From assembly GCA_001629235.1 (NCBI GenBank), contig LUSA01000034.1, positions 2,260 through 8,513 on the forward strand: DNA of 6,254 nucleotides, in the 5' to 3' direction. This document shows positions 1 to 5,972 of this stretch, piece by piece. The notes under the pieces were generated by a model, which saw only the letters and a list, made by a program, of their open reading frames with translations, was not told where the DNA came from and searched no databases. Source of the stretch: Marine group II euryarchaeote REDSEA-S43_B8. GTDB lineage: Archaea; Thermoplasmatota; Poseidoniia; Poseidoniales; Thalassarchaeaceae. How positions within the stretch are numbered: position 1 is the first letter of the stretch; each line of letters opens with the position of its first letter. The position numbers were made by a program, and so were the translations under genes.

Positions 1-955
1 TCTCCGAGTCGTCTATCATTACCTGATTGAAGTCTACTGGCTGACGATAAGGGGCGTTTATCAGAGTGTATCTCAATACAAGGGGGTCAACATTCTCCAA
101 CGCCTCCGATATTGTCCAGAAGTTACCCAATGACTTGCTCATTTTCTCTCCATCTACGTTCACCATGCCGTTATGGATCCAGTACTGCACCACTGGATCG
201 TGCCCTAGACAGCATTCTGACTGGAAAATCTCGGCCTCATGGTGTGGGAAAATGAGATCGGAACCGCCTCCATGGATGTCGAACCTCTCTCCAAGATGCT
301 TGAGTGACATCGCAGAGCACTCAATATGCCAACCCGGTCTCCCCTCTCCCCACGGGCTCTCCCACGAAGGCTCTCCAGGCTTCGCCATCTTCCATAGAGC
401 GAAGTCCCTATGGTCCCTCTTTCCAGAACCGGTTTTGTCGACCCGCCCACCAGCCCCGGATCTGACCATTTCCAGGGTTTGGCCCGTGAGCTGACCATAC
501 TTCTCTGGGGAAGTATCAATTTCGAAGTATACCCCATCCTCGGCTAGGTACGCATTTCCCTTCTCAATAAGTGACTCAACCATCTCGATTATTTCTGGAA
601 TAGTTTCGGTTACTCTTGGATATGCATCCGCTCTAATTACGTTCAGGGCATCCATAGATTCGAAGTAGTCGTCGATGTATCTGTTGGAAATTTCTAGGAA
701 GTCAACACCTTCTTCATTGGCAGCCGCGATAATCTTGTCATCAACATCCGTGAAATTCGTGATATAATTGACTTCGAAGCCCCTCTTGCGCAGCCATCTT
801 ACTATGATATCGAACGAAATAGCCTGTCTAGCATGACCAATGTGACTAGGCGAGTAAGGGGTAATCCCGCATGCATATAGGCCAACCTTGCCCTCTTCAA
901 GGGTCACCAATTCTCTCTTTTTCCGAGATCTAGTGTCGAATAACCTGACTGCCAC
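1..955 (-). CDS. cysS: Cysteinyl-tRNA synthetase, N-terminal 318 residues (3' end outside window)
   Basis: This class I aminoacyl-tRNA synthetase charges tRNA-Cys with cysteine in the cytoplasm. The HIGH signature is at residues 38-41 (SHIGHAR) and KMSKS at 271-275. The four zinc ligands that select cysteine are all visible as C29, C213, H238 and E242, with the same 25- and 4-residue spacings as C209, H234 and E238 of the E. coli enzyme. The WHIECS and FPHHEAE motifs are intact. The start is GTG at 955: an in-frame TAG lies at 961-959, and the residues after the GTG (VRLFDTRSRKK) align with the usual CysRS N-terminus. The gene is 26 bp downstream of the amidotransferase gene, so it may be the last gene seen of a minus-strand operon. 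No clear ribosome binding site precedes it. About 150 C-terminal residues, including the anticodon-binding part, are missing at the window edge. The related ligase MshC is less likely in an archaeal context. Confidence 0.96.
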   Translation of the reverse strand, partial: MAVRLFDTRSRKKRELVTLEEGKVGLYACGITPYSPSHIGHARQAISFDIIVRWLRKRGFEVNYITNFTDVDDKIIAAANEEGVDFLEISNRYIDDYFESMDALNVIRADAYPRVTETIPEIIEMVESLIEKGNAYLAEDGVYFEIDTSPEKYGQLTGQTLEMVRSGAGGRVDKTGSGKRDHRDFALWKMAKPGEPSWESPWGEGRPGWHIECSAMSLKHLGERFDIHGGGSDLIFPHHEAEIFQSECCLGHDPVVQYWIHNGMVNVDGEKMSKSLGNFWTISEALENVDPLVLRYTLINAPYRQPVDFNQVMIDDSE

Positions 956-981
956 TACCTATTGACATGGCACTTCAGACA

Positions 982-1599
982 TCAACCCCTCGCTGCTTTA
1001 ATTAGTGCAGAGAATAGTAAGTCATGTCCCTTCCTTTCTGGGTGCCATTGAACTCCAATGCAGAATTGCTTGTCCCTACGCTCCACTCCTTCTATTAGGC
1101 CATCATGCTCCGCTCTTGCTGAAATTTCCAAGCTCCCAGCATCTGATACTCCCTGATGATGTAGAGAGTTGACTTTGAACGAACCACCGTGACCCTCATG
1201 CCCAGGAGTGGTGTCAAGATGTTGATGCATCTTACCGCCATGTGCAACACTTAGGATCTGCATTCCTCTACAAATGCCCAGAAGGGGCAAGTCTCTCTCA
1301 AGAGCCTCTTCAATTAGCCCCATCTCTGAATAGTCCTGCTCTGGGTAGAATTCTGTAGTCATCGGACCGGGCTCCTCGTTGTAACTGGCTGGCGAAATGT
1401 CCGGACCCCCAGAAACTATCAGCCCATCTATCGATTCCAACAGGCTGGTCATGTCTCCCGCTGGCGGAATAATCATCGGCACACCTCCAGCTTTGTCAAC
1501 CATTGACACATAAGCCGAAGGCAAGATTGCAGCATGCCTAATCCAATTGCCGTATTGGGCTTCCCTCATGAAGCAGGTAATGCCAATGATTGGCTTCAT
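982..1599 (-). CDS. Class I glutamine amidotransferase-like hydrolase, gamma-glutamyl-GABA hydrolase (peptidase C26) family
   Basis: This is a 205-residue cytoplasmic protein of the PuuD/peptidase C26 group, which hydrolyses gamma-glutamyl amide bonds. The N-terminus MKPIIGIT is the usual first strand. SGGPDISP at 63-70 is the oxyanion-loop motif. The nucleophile elbow LLGICRGMQ carries the catalytic Cys at about 110, and QWHPE carries His186 and Glu188, so the triad is complete. NSLHHQG, also typical of the family, is present. The protein is about 50 residues shorter than E. coli PuuD; roughly 30 of these are missing between the GG after the nucleophile elbow and NSLHHQG. I chose ATG 1599 because it begins at the conserved strand, overlaps the upstream stop as ATGA, and has a GGTGAT site just ahead. 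The reading frame stays open upstream to an ATG at 1713, but that extension lies inside the membrane gene and looks non-coding. The substrate is unknown. No putrescine-pathway genes are visible nearby. Confidence 0.88.
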   Translation of the reverse strand: MKPIIGITCFMREAQYGNWIRHAAILPSAYVSMVDKAGGVPMIIPPAGDMTSLLESIDGLIVSGGPDISPASYNEEPGPMTTEFYPEQDYSEMGLIEEALERDLPLLGICRGMQILSVAHGGKMHQHLDTTPGHEGHGGSFKVNSLHHQGVSDAGSLEISARAEHDGLIEGVERRDKQFCIGVQWHPERKGHDLLFSALIKAARG

Positions 1600-2000
1600 C
1601 CAATCACCGAGGACTCTCTTTCTAGTCTGGCACTTCTGAATGACATAATTCCCACGACCATGAAAGAGATCCCTACCAGAAGAAGAAGAAGATGGGAGAC
1701 AATTCCAAGCCACGACATCCCATCAAACGTTGTTGCTATTCTAGCCCCTCCCAACGCCATCAAAAGCCCAAAAACCATGGATGCATGCATGTAGTGGTGC
1801 CTATTAGCAGGATTTTTCACTGAAAGGAATCCAAGAACGAGCATCGGTAATCCGAAGAAGGCAGGAATCATCGCTGTAATCGATGGAGGGTCCGCACTCT
1901 GGATGGAATAAGCAATCACTCCCCATGCGGATAGAATTGCACCATCCATAATAGCAATCTGGGGAACGGTCATCCCGAACATCCTGAACTCTGAACTCAT
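1596..2000 (-). CDS. Small four-helix integral membrane protein of unknown function
   Basis: The protein has 134 residues and four hydrophobic segments at about 12-32, 41-60, 70-88 and 97-119. The loop between helices 2 and 3 is NPANRHHYMHASM, rich in His and followed by a Gly-rich helix (MALGGAR). The C-terminal tail is charged (RSARLERE) and probably cytoplasmic. I do not recognise a named family. The layout recalls small uncharacterised bacterial membrane proteins with a conserved HAMHAA-like stretch, but that is from memory only. The start is taken as ATG 2000, with internal ATGs at 1982 and 1973 as alternatives. There is no Shine-Dalgarno site, and an AT-rich box about 24 nt upstream would suit a leaderless mRNA. 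The stop overlaps the start of the amidotransferase gene by 4 bp (ATGA), so the two are very likely co-translated. The Fe-S oxidoreductase gene ends 69 bp upstream in the same direction. Confidence 0.82.
   Translation of the reverse strand: MSSEFRMFGMTVPQIAIMDGAILSAWGVIAYSIQSADPPSITAMIPAFFGLPMLVLGFLSVKNPANRHHYMHASMVFGLLMALGGARIATTFDGMSWLGIVSHLLLLLVGISFMVVGIMSFRSARLERESSVIG
1603..1608 (-). promoter_or_regulatory. Ribosome binding site of the amidotransferase gene
   Basis: GGTGAT on the minus strand matches the complement of the archaeal 16S rRNA 3' end and lies 3 nt before ATG 1599, inside the coding region of the upstream membrane gene. It supports the 1599 start over the longer one at 1713, and with the 4-bp gene overlap it suggests coupled translation. 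Confidence 0.55.
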
Positions 2001-2019
2001 GTACTTCGGCGAGTGTTCA

Positions 2020-2030
2020 GATTAATGATT
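2020..2030 (-). promoter_or_regulatory. Weak TATA-like box before the membrane-protein gene
   Basis: In the 69-bp gap after the oxidoreductase gene, the minus strand has AATCATTAATC centred about 24 nt before ATG 2000. This is the spacing expected for a leaderless archaeal transcript, and the gene has no Shine-Dalgarno site. The match to an archaeal TATA consensus is poor. I see no U-rich terminator in the same gap, so read-through from the upstream gene is also plausible. Confidence 0.25.
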
Positions 2031-2069
2031 GTCTCGACTAGAGGGCCTGAATTCGGACTGAGGATTTAG

Positions 2070-4058
2070 CTATGCCTGACCATGAATCTCTTTGTCCTTG
2101 GCCACAATCTGTTCCCAGAGCAGTTCTGCAACGTCCATCACTTCCATCTCAGCTCCAACTGAGTCAAGCCCATCCTTGACCATAATCGAGCAGAAAGGAC
2201 AGCCTACAGCTACTGTATCGCAACCAGTCTCTGCGAGCTCCTTGGCCCTGATCTCGTTTACTCGCTTGTCAGCATCCTCCTCCATCCACATCTGCGCACC
2301 ACCTGCACCACAGCAGAAGGAGTCCTTTCCACTCTTCTCAGTCTCGACATCTACTCCCCCAATCACACTCCTAGGCTCATCGATGATCCCTCCTATTCTT
2401 CCTAGGTAGCATGGGTCGTGGAAAGTAATGCTGCGACCATTCTTCTCAACCTCGGGGAGCTTCCCCTCTTCCTGTAACTTTGCTAGAATCTCCGAATGAT
2501 GGAATACCTCCAACTCTTCTCCGCCATAGTCTCCGTACTCTTTTCCAAGTGTATGGAAGCAATGCGGACAAGAGGCAATGATACGCTTTACGCCTAACTC
2601 TTGGAAGGTCATCAAATTCGTCTCTGCTAGCATCTGGAACAGATATTCGTTCCCAGCTCTCCTTGCTGGATCCCCGGAGCAGCCCTCTTGCATACCTAGT
2701 ATCCCAACATCTAGTCCAGCTTCCTTCAGAAGTGAGATTGTGGATCTAGCTACCTTCTGGTTCCTTTCATCAAAGCTGGCAGCACAACCTACGAAGTAGA
2801 TGTACTCAGCAGGCTCTCCTATCTTGACATCCAGATCGGAGGCCCAATCTGCCCTCTCATGCTCTCCAAAACCATACGGATTAGATGCAGATTCTATGTT
2901 CCCCATCGCCGTGTTTAGAATCTCTGGATATTCCATAGTCTCCATCATTGCGTTTCTCCTCAAATCCGTTAGTTTCGGAACATGTTCTATGTAAAGTGGA
3001 CATACATCAACACAAGCATTGCACGTTGTGCACGCCCAAACCGCCTCATCGGTAATCCGTTGCATCATCGTCTCATCGGGCGTCTCTCCTGAGAGAAGAA
3101 TTGGAGCGTGCTCGTTAGCGTAATCTCTGACGTCATGAATCACTTGCATTGGGTTCAGGCCCTTGCCTGAAGCGTATGCTGGACAAACGTCCTGACACCT
3201 AGCACAGGAGGTACAAGACCATCCGTCAATTAGTTGCCTCCAAGTGTACTGGGTGTATGTGCTAACCCCGAAAGAGTCAATGTCCAATTCCTCCAGTGGC
3301 ACCGCTAGACCATGCTCATCGGTAGCAAGGGGGCGCATCTTTGCAGCAGGCCCGGTATCATGGAAGAATACGTTAGGGACGGCCATCACCAGATGCATGT
3401 GCTTTGAAAGAGGGATCAGGAAAAGGAATACGGATATTGCTAACATGTGCAACCAATACGCGGCTACTACGGTACTATCTGATAGACCATAGAGACTGAA
3501 TTGGTAACCTATGGGCTCCCAGAAGGCACTGGGGCCTTCCTTAGACTCTACCATAAATGACGTTGTGGTGATTGTGAAAATTAGCAGTAGGATTACGTTT
3601 CCTTCCAACTGCGACTTACCTTTGAGCTTCTCAGGAGTGAATACAAGACGACGAATCAATGCCGAAACACATCCAATAAGTGCCATCGTATAGCCCAGTT
3701 CGACCATCCCGTTCCAAGGTCCAACAAGAACATCCGGCAGCAACTTTCCAGAGAAAGCATTAGCTGTAGCCAGATCAAACATATCCGATGCTAGCATCAG
3801 GAAGCCCCAGAACATCAGAACGTGCATAGTCCCTGCAACACGATCCCTCAGCACTTTCTTCTGTCCCAACCAACCTACGACAAATTCCCTGACCCTGGGT
3901 CCCCATGAGTCAAATCTCGAGTCCGGAGCACCAATCATCACTAGACGCGTTGCCTTCTGTACCTGATAGACGAAGAATCCTATTGACAGACCGCCCATTA
4001 GGAGCAGAATCATCCAACCATCTAATGGTCCATAAGTCTGCAAGAGGGGGTGCTTCAT
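2070..4058 (-). CDS. Membrane-bound cytochrome b / heterodisulfide reductase-like Fe-S oxidoreductase, probably ETF:quinone oxidoreductase-like
   Basis: This 662-residue fusion has a NarI/HdrE-like membrane domain followed by an HdrD-like Fe-S domain. The membrane part has about five helices (near 15-34, 76-94, 116-138, 152-170, 197-219), with candidate heme ligands H79, H204 and H222. Two [4Fe-4S] motifs follow (C282, C285, C288, C292 and C343, C346, C349, C353), then two CCG (DUF224) domains. The first has C425, C460, C497 and C500 with CSGD in place of CCG. The second has C550, C582-C583, C620 and C623. This order matches the FadF/EMO group, which passes electrons from acyl-CoA dehydrogenases via ETF to a membrane quinone; that role is inferred. 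HdrDE-type or lactate/glycerol-phosphate oxidation roles are alternatives, and no ETF or dehydrogenase gene is in view. The start ATG 4058 has a strong AGGTGAG site. The gene is divergent from mevalonate kinase and probably leads the minus-strand cluster. Confidence 0.92.
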   Translation of the reverse strand: MKHPLLQTYGPLDGWMILLLMGGLSIGFFVYQVQKATRLVMIGAPDSRFDSWGPRVREFVVGWLGQKKVLRDRVAGTMHVLMFWGFLMLASDMFDLATANAFSGKLLPDVLVGPWNGMVELGYTMALIGCVSALIRRLVFTPEKLKGKSQLEGNVILLLIFTITTTSFMVESKEGPSAFWEPIGYQFSLYGLSDSTVVAAYWLHMLAISVFLFLIPLSKHMHLVMAVPNVFFHDTGPAAKMRPLATDEHGLAVPLEELDIDSFGVSTYTQYTWRQLIDGWSCTSCARCQDVCPAYASGKGLNPMQVIHDVRDYANEHAPILLSGETPDETMMQRITDEAVWACTTCNACVDVCPLYIEHVPKLTDLRRNAMMETMEYPEILNTAMGNIESASNPYGFGEHERADWASDLDVKIGEPAEYIYFVGCAASFDERNQKVARSTISLLKEAGLDVGILGMQEGCSGDPARRAGNEYLFQMLAETNLMTFQELGVKRIIASCPHCFHTLGKEYGDYGGEELEVFHHSEILAKLQEEGKLPEVEKNGRSITFHDPCYLGRIGGIIDEPRSVIGGVDVETEKSGKDSFCCGAGGAQMWMEEDADKRVNEIRAKELAETGCDTVAVGCPFCSIMVKDGLDSVGAEMEVMDVAELLWEQIVAKDKEIHGQA

Positions 4059-4143
4059 CCGTGCTCACCTGGGTTTTCCCGAATCTGTCGCCTACAAACA
4101 AGACCTTGAAACAACCGCTAAAGAGGCCAACACTCATGTCCTA
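4059..4143. promoter_or_regulatory. Divergent intergenic region between the Fe-S oxidoreductase and mevalonate kinase genes
   Basis: These 85 bp must hold the promoters of both divergent genes. On the minus side the AGGTGAG site implies a transcribed leader. On the plus side there is no Shine-Dalgarno site before ATG 4144. I see no convincing TATA box in either direction; CTAAAG at 4118-4123 is about 24 nt before 4144 but matches the consensus poorly. No inverted repeat that would suggest an operator stands out. Confidence 0.5.
4064..4070 (-). promoter_or_regulatory. Strong ribosome binding site of the Fe-S oxidoreductase gene
   Basis: AGGTGAG on the minus strand, 5 nt before ATG 4058, pairs well with the archaeal anti-Shine-Dalgarno sequence. 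It fixes the start and implies that this gene has a leadered mRNA, unlike several of its neighbours. Confidence 0.75.
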
Positions 4144-5133
4144 ATGTGCAGGCCACCAGATATGCCCAGCGCATTCGCACCAGGCAAGTGCATCCTTTTT
4201 GGAGAGCATGCGGTAGTCTTCGGCCATCCTGCTGTAGCCGTGGCCATTGAGCAGGGAGTAAGAGTTAGTGTGAAAGGCTCCAATGAATGGCTTCTCGAGG
4301 GTCAGCCATTCGAGCCCTCCAGGCACCCGCATATTTCGCATATAATCCAGAATATCTTCCAGTACAACGGCCAACCCCTGGATATTGATGTACAAAGCTC
4401 ACTTTTCTCAGCAGCTGGGATGGGCTCTTCCGCTGCTCTATCAAATGCCTTCGGCGCTGCACTGCACTCACATCTGAACCCCAGCACCCCCCTCGATCCG
4501 ATTAGATTGGCGAAAATGGCTCACTCTGCGGAAGCAACAGCCCAGAAGGGCAGGGCCAGTCCGACAGATACAGCGACCAGCGCCCTTGGGGGATGTGTAG
4601 TGGTTTCAGGACAACATGTCACAGGTACTAGGCACGTTTTCGATACTAGCTTAGAGACTCCTGAAGGATCGCGGAGCTGGGCGATTAATGTCGTCGACCT
4701 ACCTGCAGATATTGATGACGCATGGCTAGTAGTGGGATACTCTGGCACAGGCTCTCCAACTGGAAGGATGGTGGCCAAAGTAGCGAATCTAATATCTGAG
4801 TCCCCACAGAGGATGGAGGAAATGGAGGCAATTGCGAATATTACGAGAGCGGGATTGACGGCACTCTCTGCTGGAAATCTGGAGGGCTTGGGAATAGCAA
4901 TGGATGCTTGTCACGAAAGTCTCAGGAAGTTGGAAGTCAGTACCAATAAGTTGGATCGCATGGTCAGTGCAGCAAGGCCCCATTCTCTAGGTGCAAAACT
5001 TACTGGTGCCGGCGGAGGGGGGTGCATGGTGGCACTCACCCAGGATCCTGCTAGAGTTTCTGAGGCTATCGAGATTGCCGGGGGCAGGCCCCTACAGACA
5101 AAATTAGGCTCAAAAGGAGTAAGTATTCTCTAG
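4144..5133 (+). CDS. mvk: Mevalonate kinase, archaeal type (GHMP kinase)
   Basis: The enzyme phosphorylates mevalonate with ATP to 5-phosphomevalonate, feeding isoprenoid synthesis for archaeal ether lipids. The protein has 329 residues. GHMP motif 1 is at 12-25 (APGKCILFGEHAVV, Lys15 in the active site). The ATP-binding glycine loop is at 90-98 (AAGMGSSAA). E130 is the likely Mg ligand and D142 in SPTDTA the likely catalytic Asp. Motif 3 is at 286-294 (LTGAGGGGC). SPTDTA and the STNKLDRMV stretch before motif 3 resemble the Methanocaldococcus enzyme as I recall it, rather than a diphosphomevalonate decarboxylase or mevalonate 3-kinase. The start is uncertain: ATG 4162 (MPSAFAPGK) would give the standard short N-terminus, and neither it nor ATG 4144 has a clear ribosome binding site. 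tbp follows after 80 bp with its own promoter-like elements. Confidence 0.93.
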   Translation: MCRPPDMPSAFAPGKCILFGEHAVVFGHPAVAVAIEQGVRVSVKGSNEWLLEGQPFEPSRHPHISHIIQNIFQYNGQPLDIDVQSSLFSAAGMGSSAALSNAFGAALHSHLNPSTPLDPIRLAKMAHSAEATAQKGRASPTDTATSALGGCVVVSGQHVTGTRHVFDTSLETPEGSRSWAINVVDLPADIDDAWLVVGYSGTGSPTGRMVAKVANLISESPQRMEEMEAIANITRAGLTALSAGNLEGLGIAMDACHESLRKLEVSTNKLDRMVSAARPHSLGAKLTGAGGGGCMVALTQDPARVSEAIEIAGGRPLQTKLGSKGVSIL

Positions 5134-5155
5134 TTGCAATTGAAAAAACACCAGC

Positions 5156-5180
5156 TCTATTTGTTCATCTTCTTTATATT
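5156..5180 (+). terminator. Possible U-rich terminator of the mevalonate kinase gene
   Basis: Twenty-three bases after the mevalonate kinase stop, 16 of 25 bases are T and most of the rest are C, with no hairpin. Archaeal RNA polymerase can terminate on U-rich tracts alone. The tract runs into the TATA-like region of tbp, so its composition may simply reflect the promoter. Confidence 0.3.
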
Positions 5181-5192
5181 ACCATTTATAAG
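5173..5192 (+). promoter_or_regulatory. Two TATA-like boxes upstream of tbp
   Basis: TTTATATTA at 5173-5181 and TTTATAAG at 5185-5192 both resemble archaeal TATA boxes. The second is centred about 26 nt before ATG 5214, the position expected for a leaderless transcript. The first would give a leader of about 10 nt. The only purine-rich stretch upstream of the start (GAGG at 5192-5195) is 18 nt away, too far to serve as a Shine-Dalgarno site, so leaderless or near-leaderless translation is likely. No clear BRE purine block precedes either box. Confidence 0.55.
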
Positions 5193-5213
5193 AGGGAAGT
5201 CGGTCGTCAACCT

Positions 5214-5930
5214 ATGCTCAGCGATGAAGAAAGACTTACTGTAGTGAATGTGGTGGCATCTACCAGGGTAGCGGAGGAACTGGACCTCCCAGACATAGCA
5301 ATCCAGTTGAACTGCGAATACGAGCCAGAGCAGTTCCCAGGGGTCGTCTACAGGGTAGTGGATCCAAAGTTAGCGATTCTGATGTTCAGATCGGGAAGGG
5401 CGGTTTGTACTGGTGGTAAGAACGAGGACAACATCCAGACAGGCATAGAGAGAATGATCGGAGATCTAAGAAATGCCGGAATAGAGACTTGGGAACTGAA
5501 GGATGTTGAGATAGAGGTCCAGAACATGGTAGCAACGTACTCACTATTCTATCCCGAGGACTACGGGGAAGTCGCAAAGATGGATGATATCAACACCAAG
5601 GTGATCGACGAAGATGGCGGTGGAATCAGAGCAGCAACCGACGAGGAAGTTGAGAATGAGGACCCCCGGATCAGGGGAATACTAGAGGGGGAGCCTTTGG
5701 CAGCCCTACCTAGGAAACTCAATCTGAACAACCTGACCTTCCACCTTCCATTCGACAAGGTGGAATACGAGCCCGAGCAGTTCCCAGGCTTGATTTACAG
5801 GCTAGACTATCCTCGCGTCGTGTGTCTTATTTTCGGTAGTGGGAAGATGGTGATTACTGGAGCCAGACACAAGGATGAGATTCTTGAGGCAGTGGAGCAG
5901 ATAAAAGACGAGCTAGCGGATCTCCTCTAG
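5214..5930 (+). CDS. tbp: TATA-binding protein with a large acidic insertion in the second repeat
   Basis: TBP binds and bends promoter DNA and recruits TFB and RNA polymerase. The two saddle repeats are plain: residues about 9-90 and 99-238. All four DNA-kinking Phe are kept (F41 and F58; F190 and F207), as are the paired Asn at N12 and N104 and the EYEPEQFPG stirrup motif in both halves. The protein has 238 residues, while archaeal TBPs are usually about 180-190. The difference is an insertion between the first strand of repeat 2 (VQNMVATYSL) and its first helix (LNLNNLTFHL): the Asn-to-Phe distance is 29 residues in repeat 1 and 86 in repeat 2. The usual acidic C-terminal tail is absent; the protein ends ADLL. 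ATG 5214 lies just before the core and has TATA-like boxes upstream. Whether this is the only TBP of the organism or a divergent paralog cannot be told from the window. Confidence 0.95.
   Translation: MLSDEERLTVVNVVASTRVAEELDLPDIAIQLNCEYEPEQFPGVVYRVVDPKLAILMFRSGRAVCTGGKNEDNIQTGIERMIGDLRNAGIETWELKDVEIEVQNMVATYSLFYPEDYGEVAKMDDINTKVIDEDGGGIRAATDEEVENEDPRIRGILEGEPLAALPRKLNLNNLTFHLPFDKVEYEPEQFPGLIYRLDYPRVVCLIFGSGKMVITGARHKDEILEAVEQIKDELADLL
5316..5341 (+). repeat. First copy of the TBP stirrup repeat
   Basis: These 26 bases, encoding EYEPEQFPG, recur at 5763-5788 with one mismatch. They belong to the ancient internal duplication of TBP, but identity this high at the DNA level is notable. Confidence 0.85.
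5550..5717 (+). other. Acidic insertion within TBP repeat 2 (residues about 113-168)
   Basis: This in-frame segment has no counterpart in TBP repeat 1. It holds 16 Asp/Glu against 7 Lys/Arg, including an IDEDGGG stretch and an ATDEEVENED cluster, and is probably a flexible surface loop, perhaps with a short helix near GILEGEPLAALPRK. The core sequence resumes cleanly on both sides, so a frameshift or a misassembly is unlikely. I recognise no domain in it. Confidence 0.75.
5763..5788 (+). repeat. Second copy of the TBP stirrup repeat
   Basis: This is the repeat-2 partner of 5316-5341, identical at 25 of 26 bases and in the same reading frame. The mismatch (A versus C) is silent, in the Pro codon. 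Confidence 0.85.
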
Positions 5931-5972
5931 GGTTCAACCAACGTTATTGGGCAGACCTGCTTGCGTGATGCC

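Noticed and set aside
66..537. Open frames of 142 aa (+) and 110 aa (-) in the cysS region
   Set aside because: They lie over the clear cysS coding sequence in other frames and have no recognisable features. The true frame lacks an ATG start, so it is easy to overlook.
1676..1694. AGA-type simple repeat
   Set aside because: On the minus strand this is a run of Leu codons in the fourth membrane helix, so it is explained by coding.
1600..1713. N-terminal extension of the amidotransferase to ATG 1713
   Set aside because: The extra 38 residues lie inside the membrane gene in another frame, are Ser-rich without pattern, and precede the natural MKPIIGIT start, which has a ribosome binding site.
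1776..1794. Alternating ATGCATGCATG palindrome
   Set aside because: It falls within the membrane gene (YMHASM codons), has no partner copies and needs no regulatory explanation.
3905..4144. Overlapping open frames on both strands across the divergent region
   Set aside because: They overlap the start of the Fe-S oxidoreductase and the intergenic promoter region, and their translations show no conserved pattern.
4136..4146. Minimal two-codon frame ATG TCC TAATG just before mevalonate kinase
   Set aside because: It could in theory act as a leader mini-gene, but it has no ribosome binding site and is expected by chance.
4141..4778. Several minus-strand open frames opposite mevalonate kinase
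   Set aside because: These are antisense shadows of a well-conserved kinase; no ribosome binding site or plausible product is seen.
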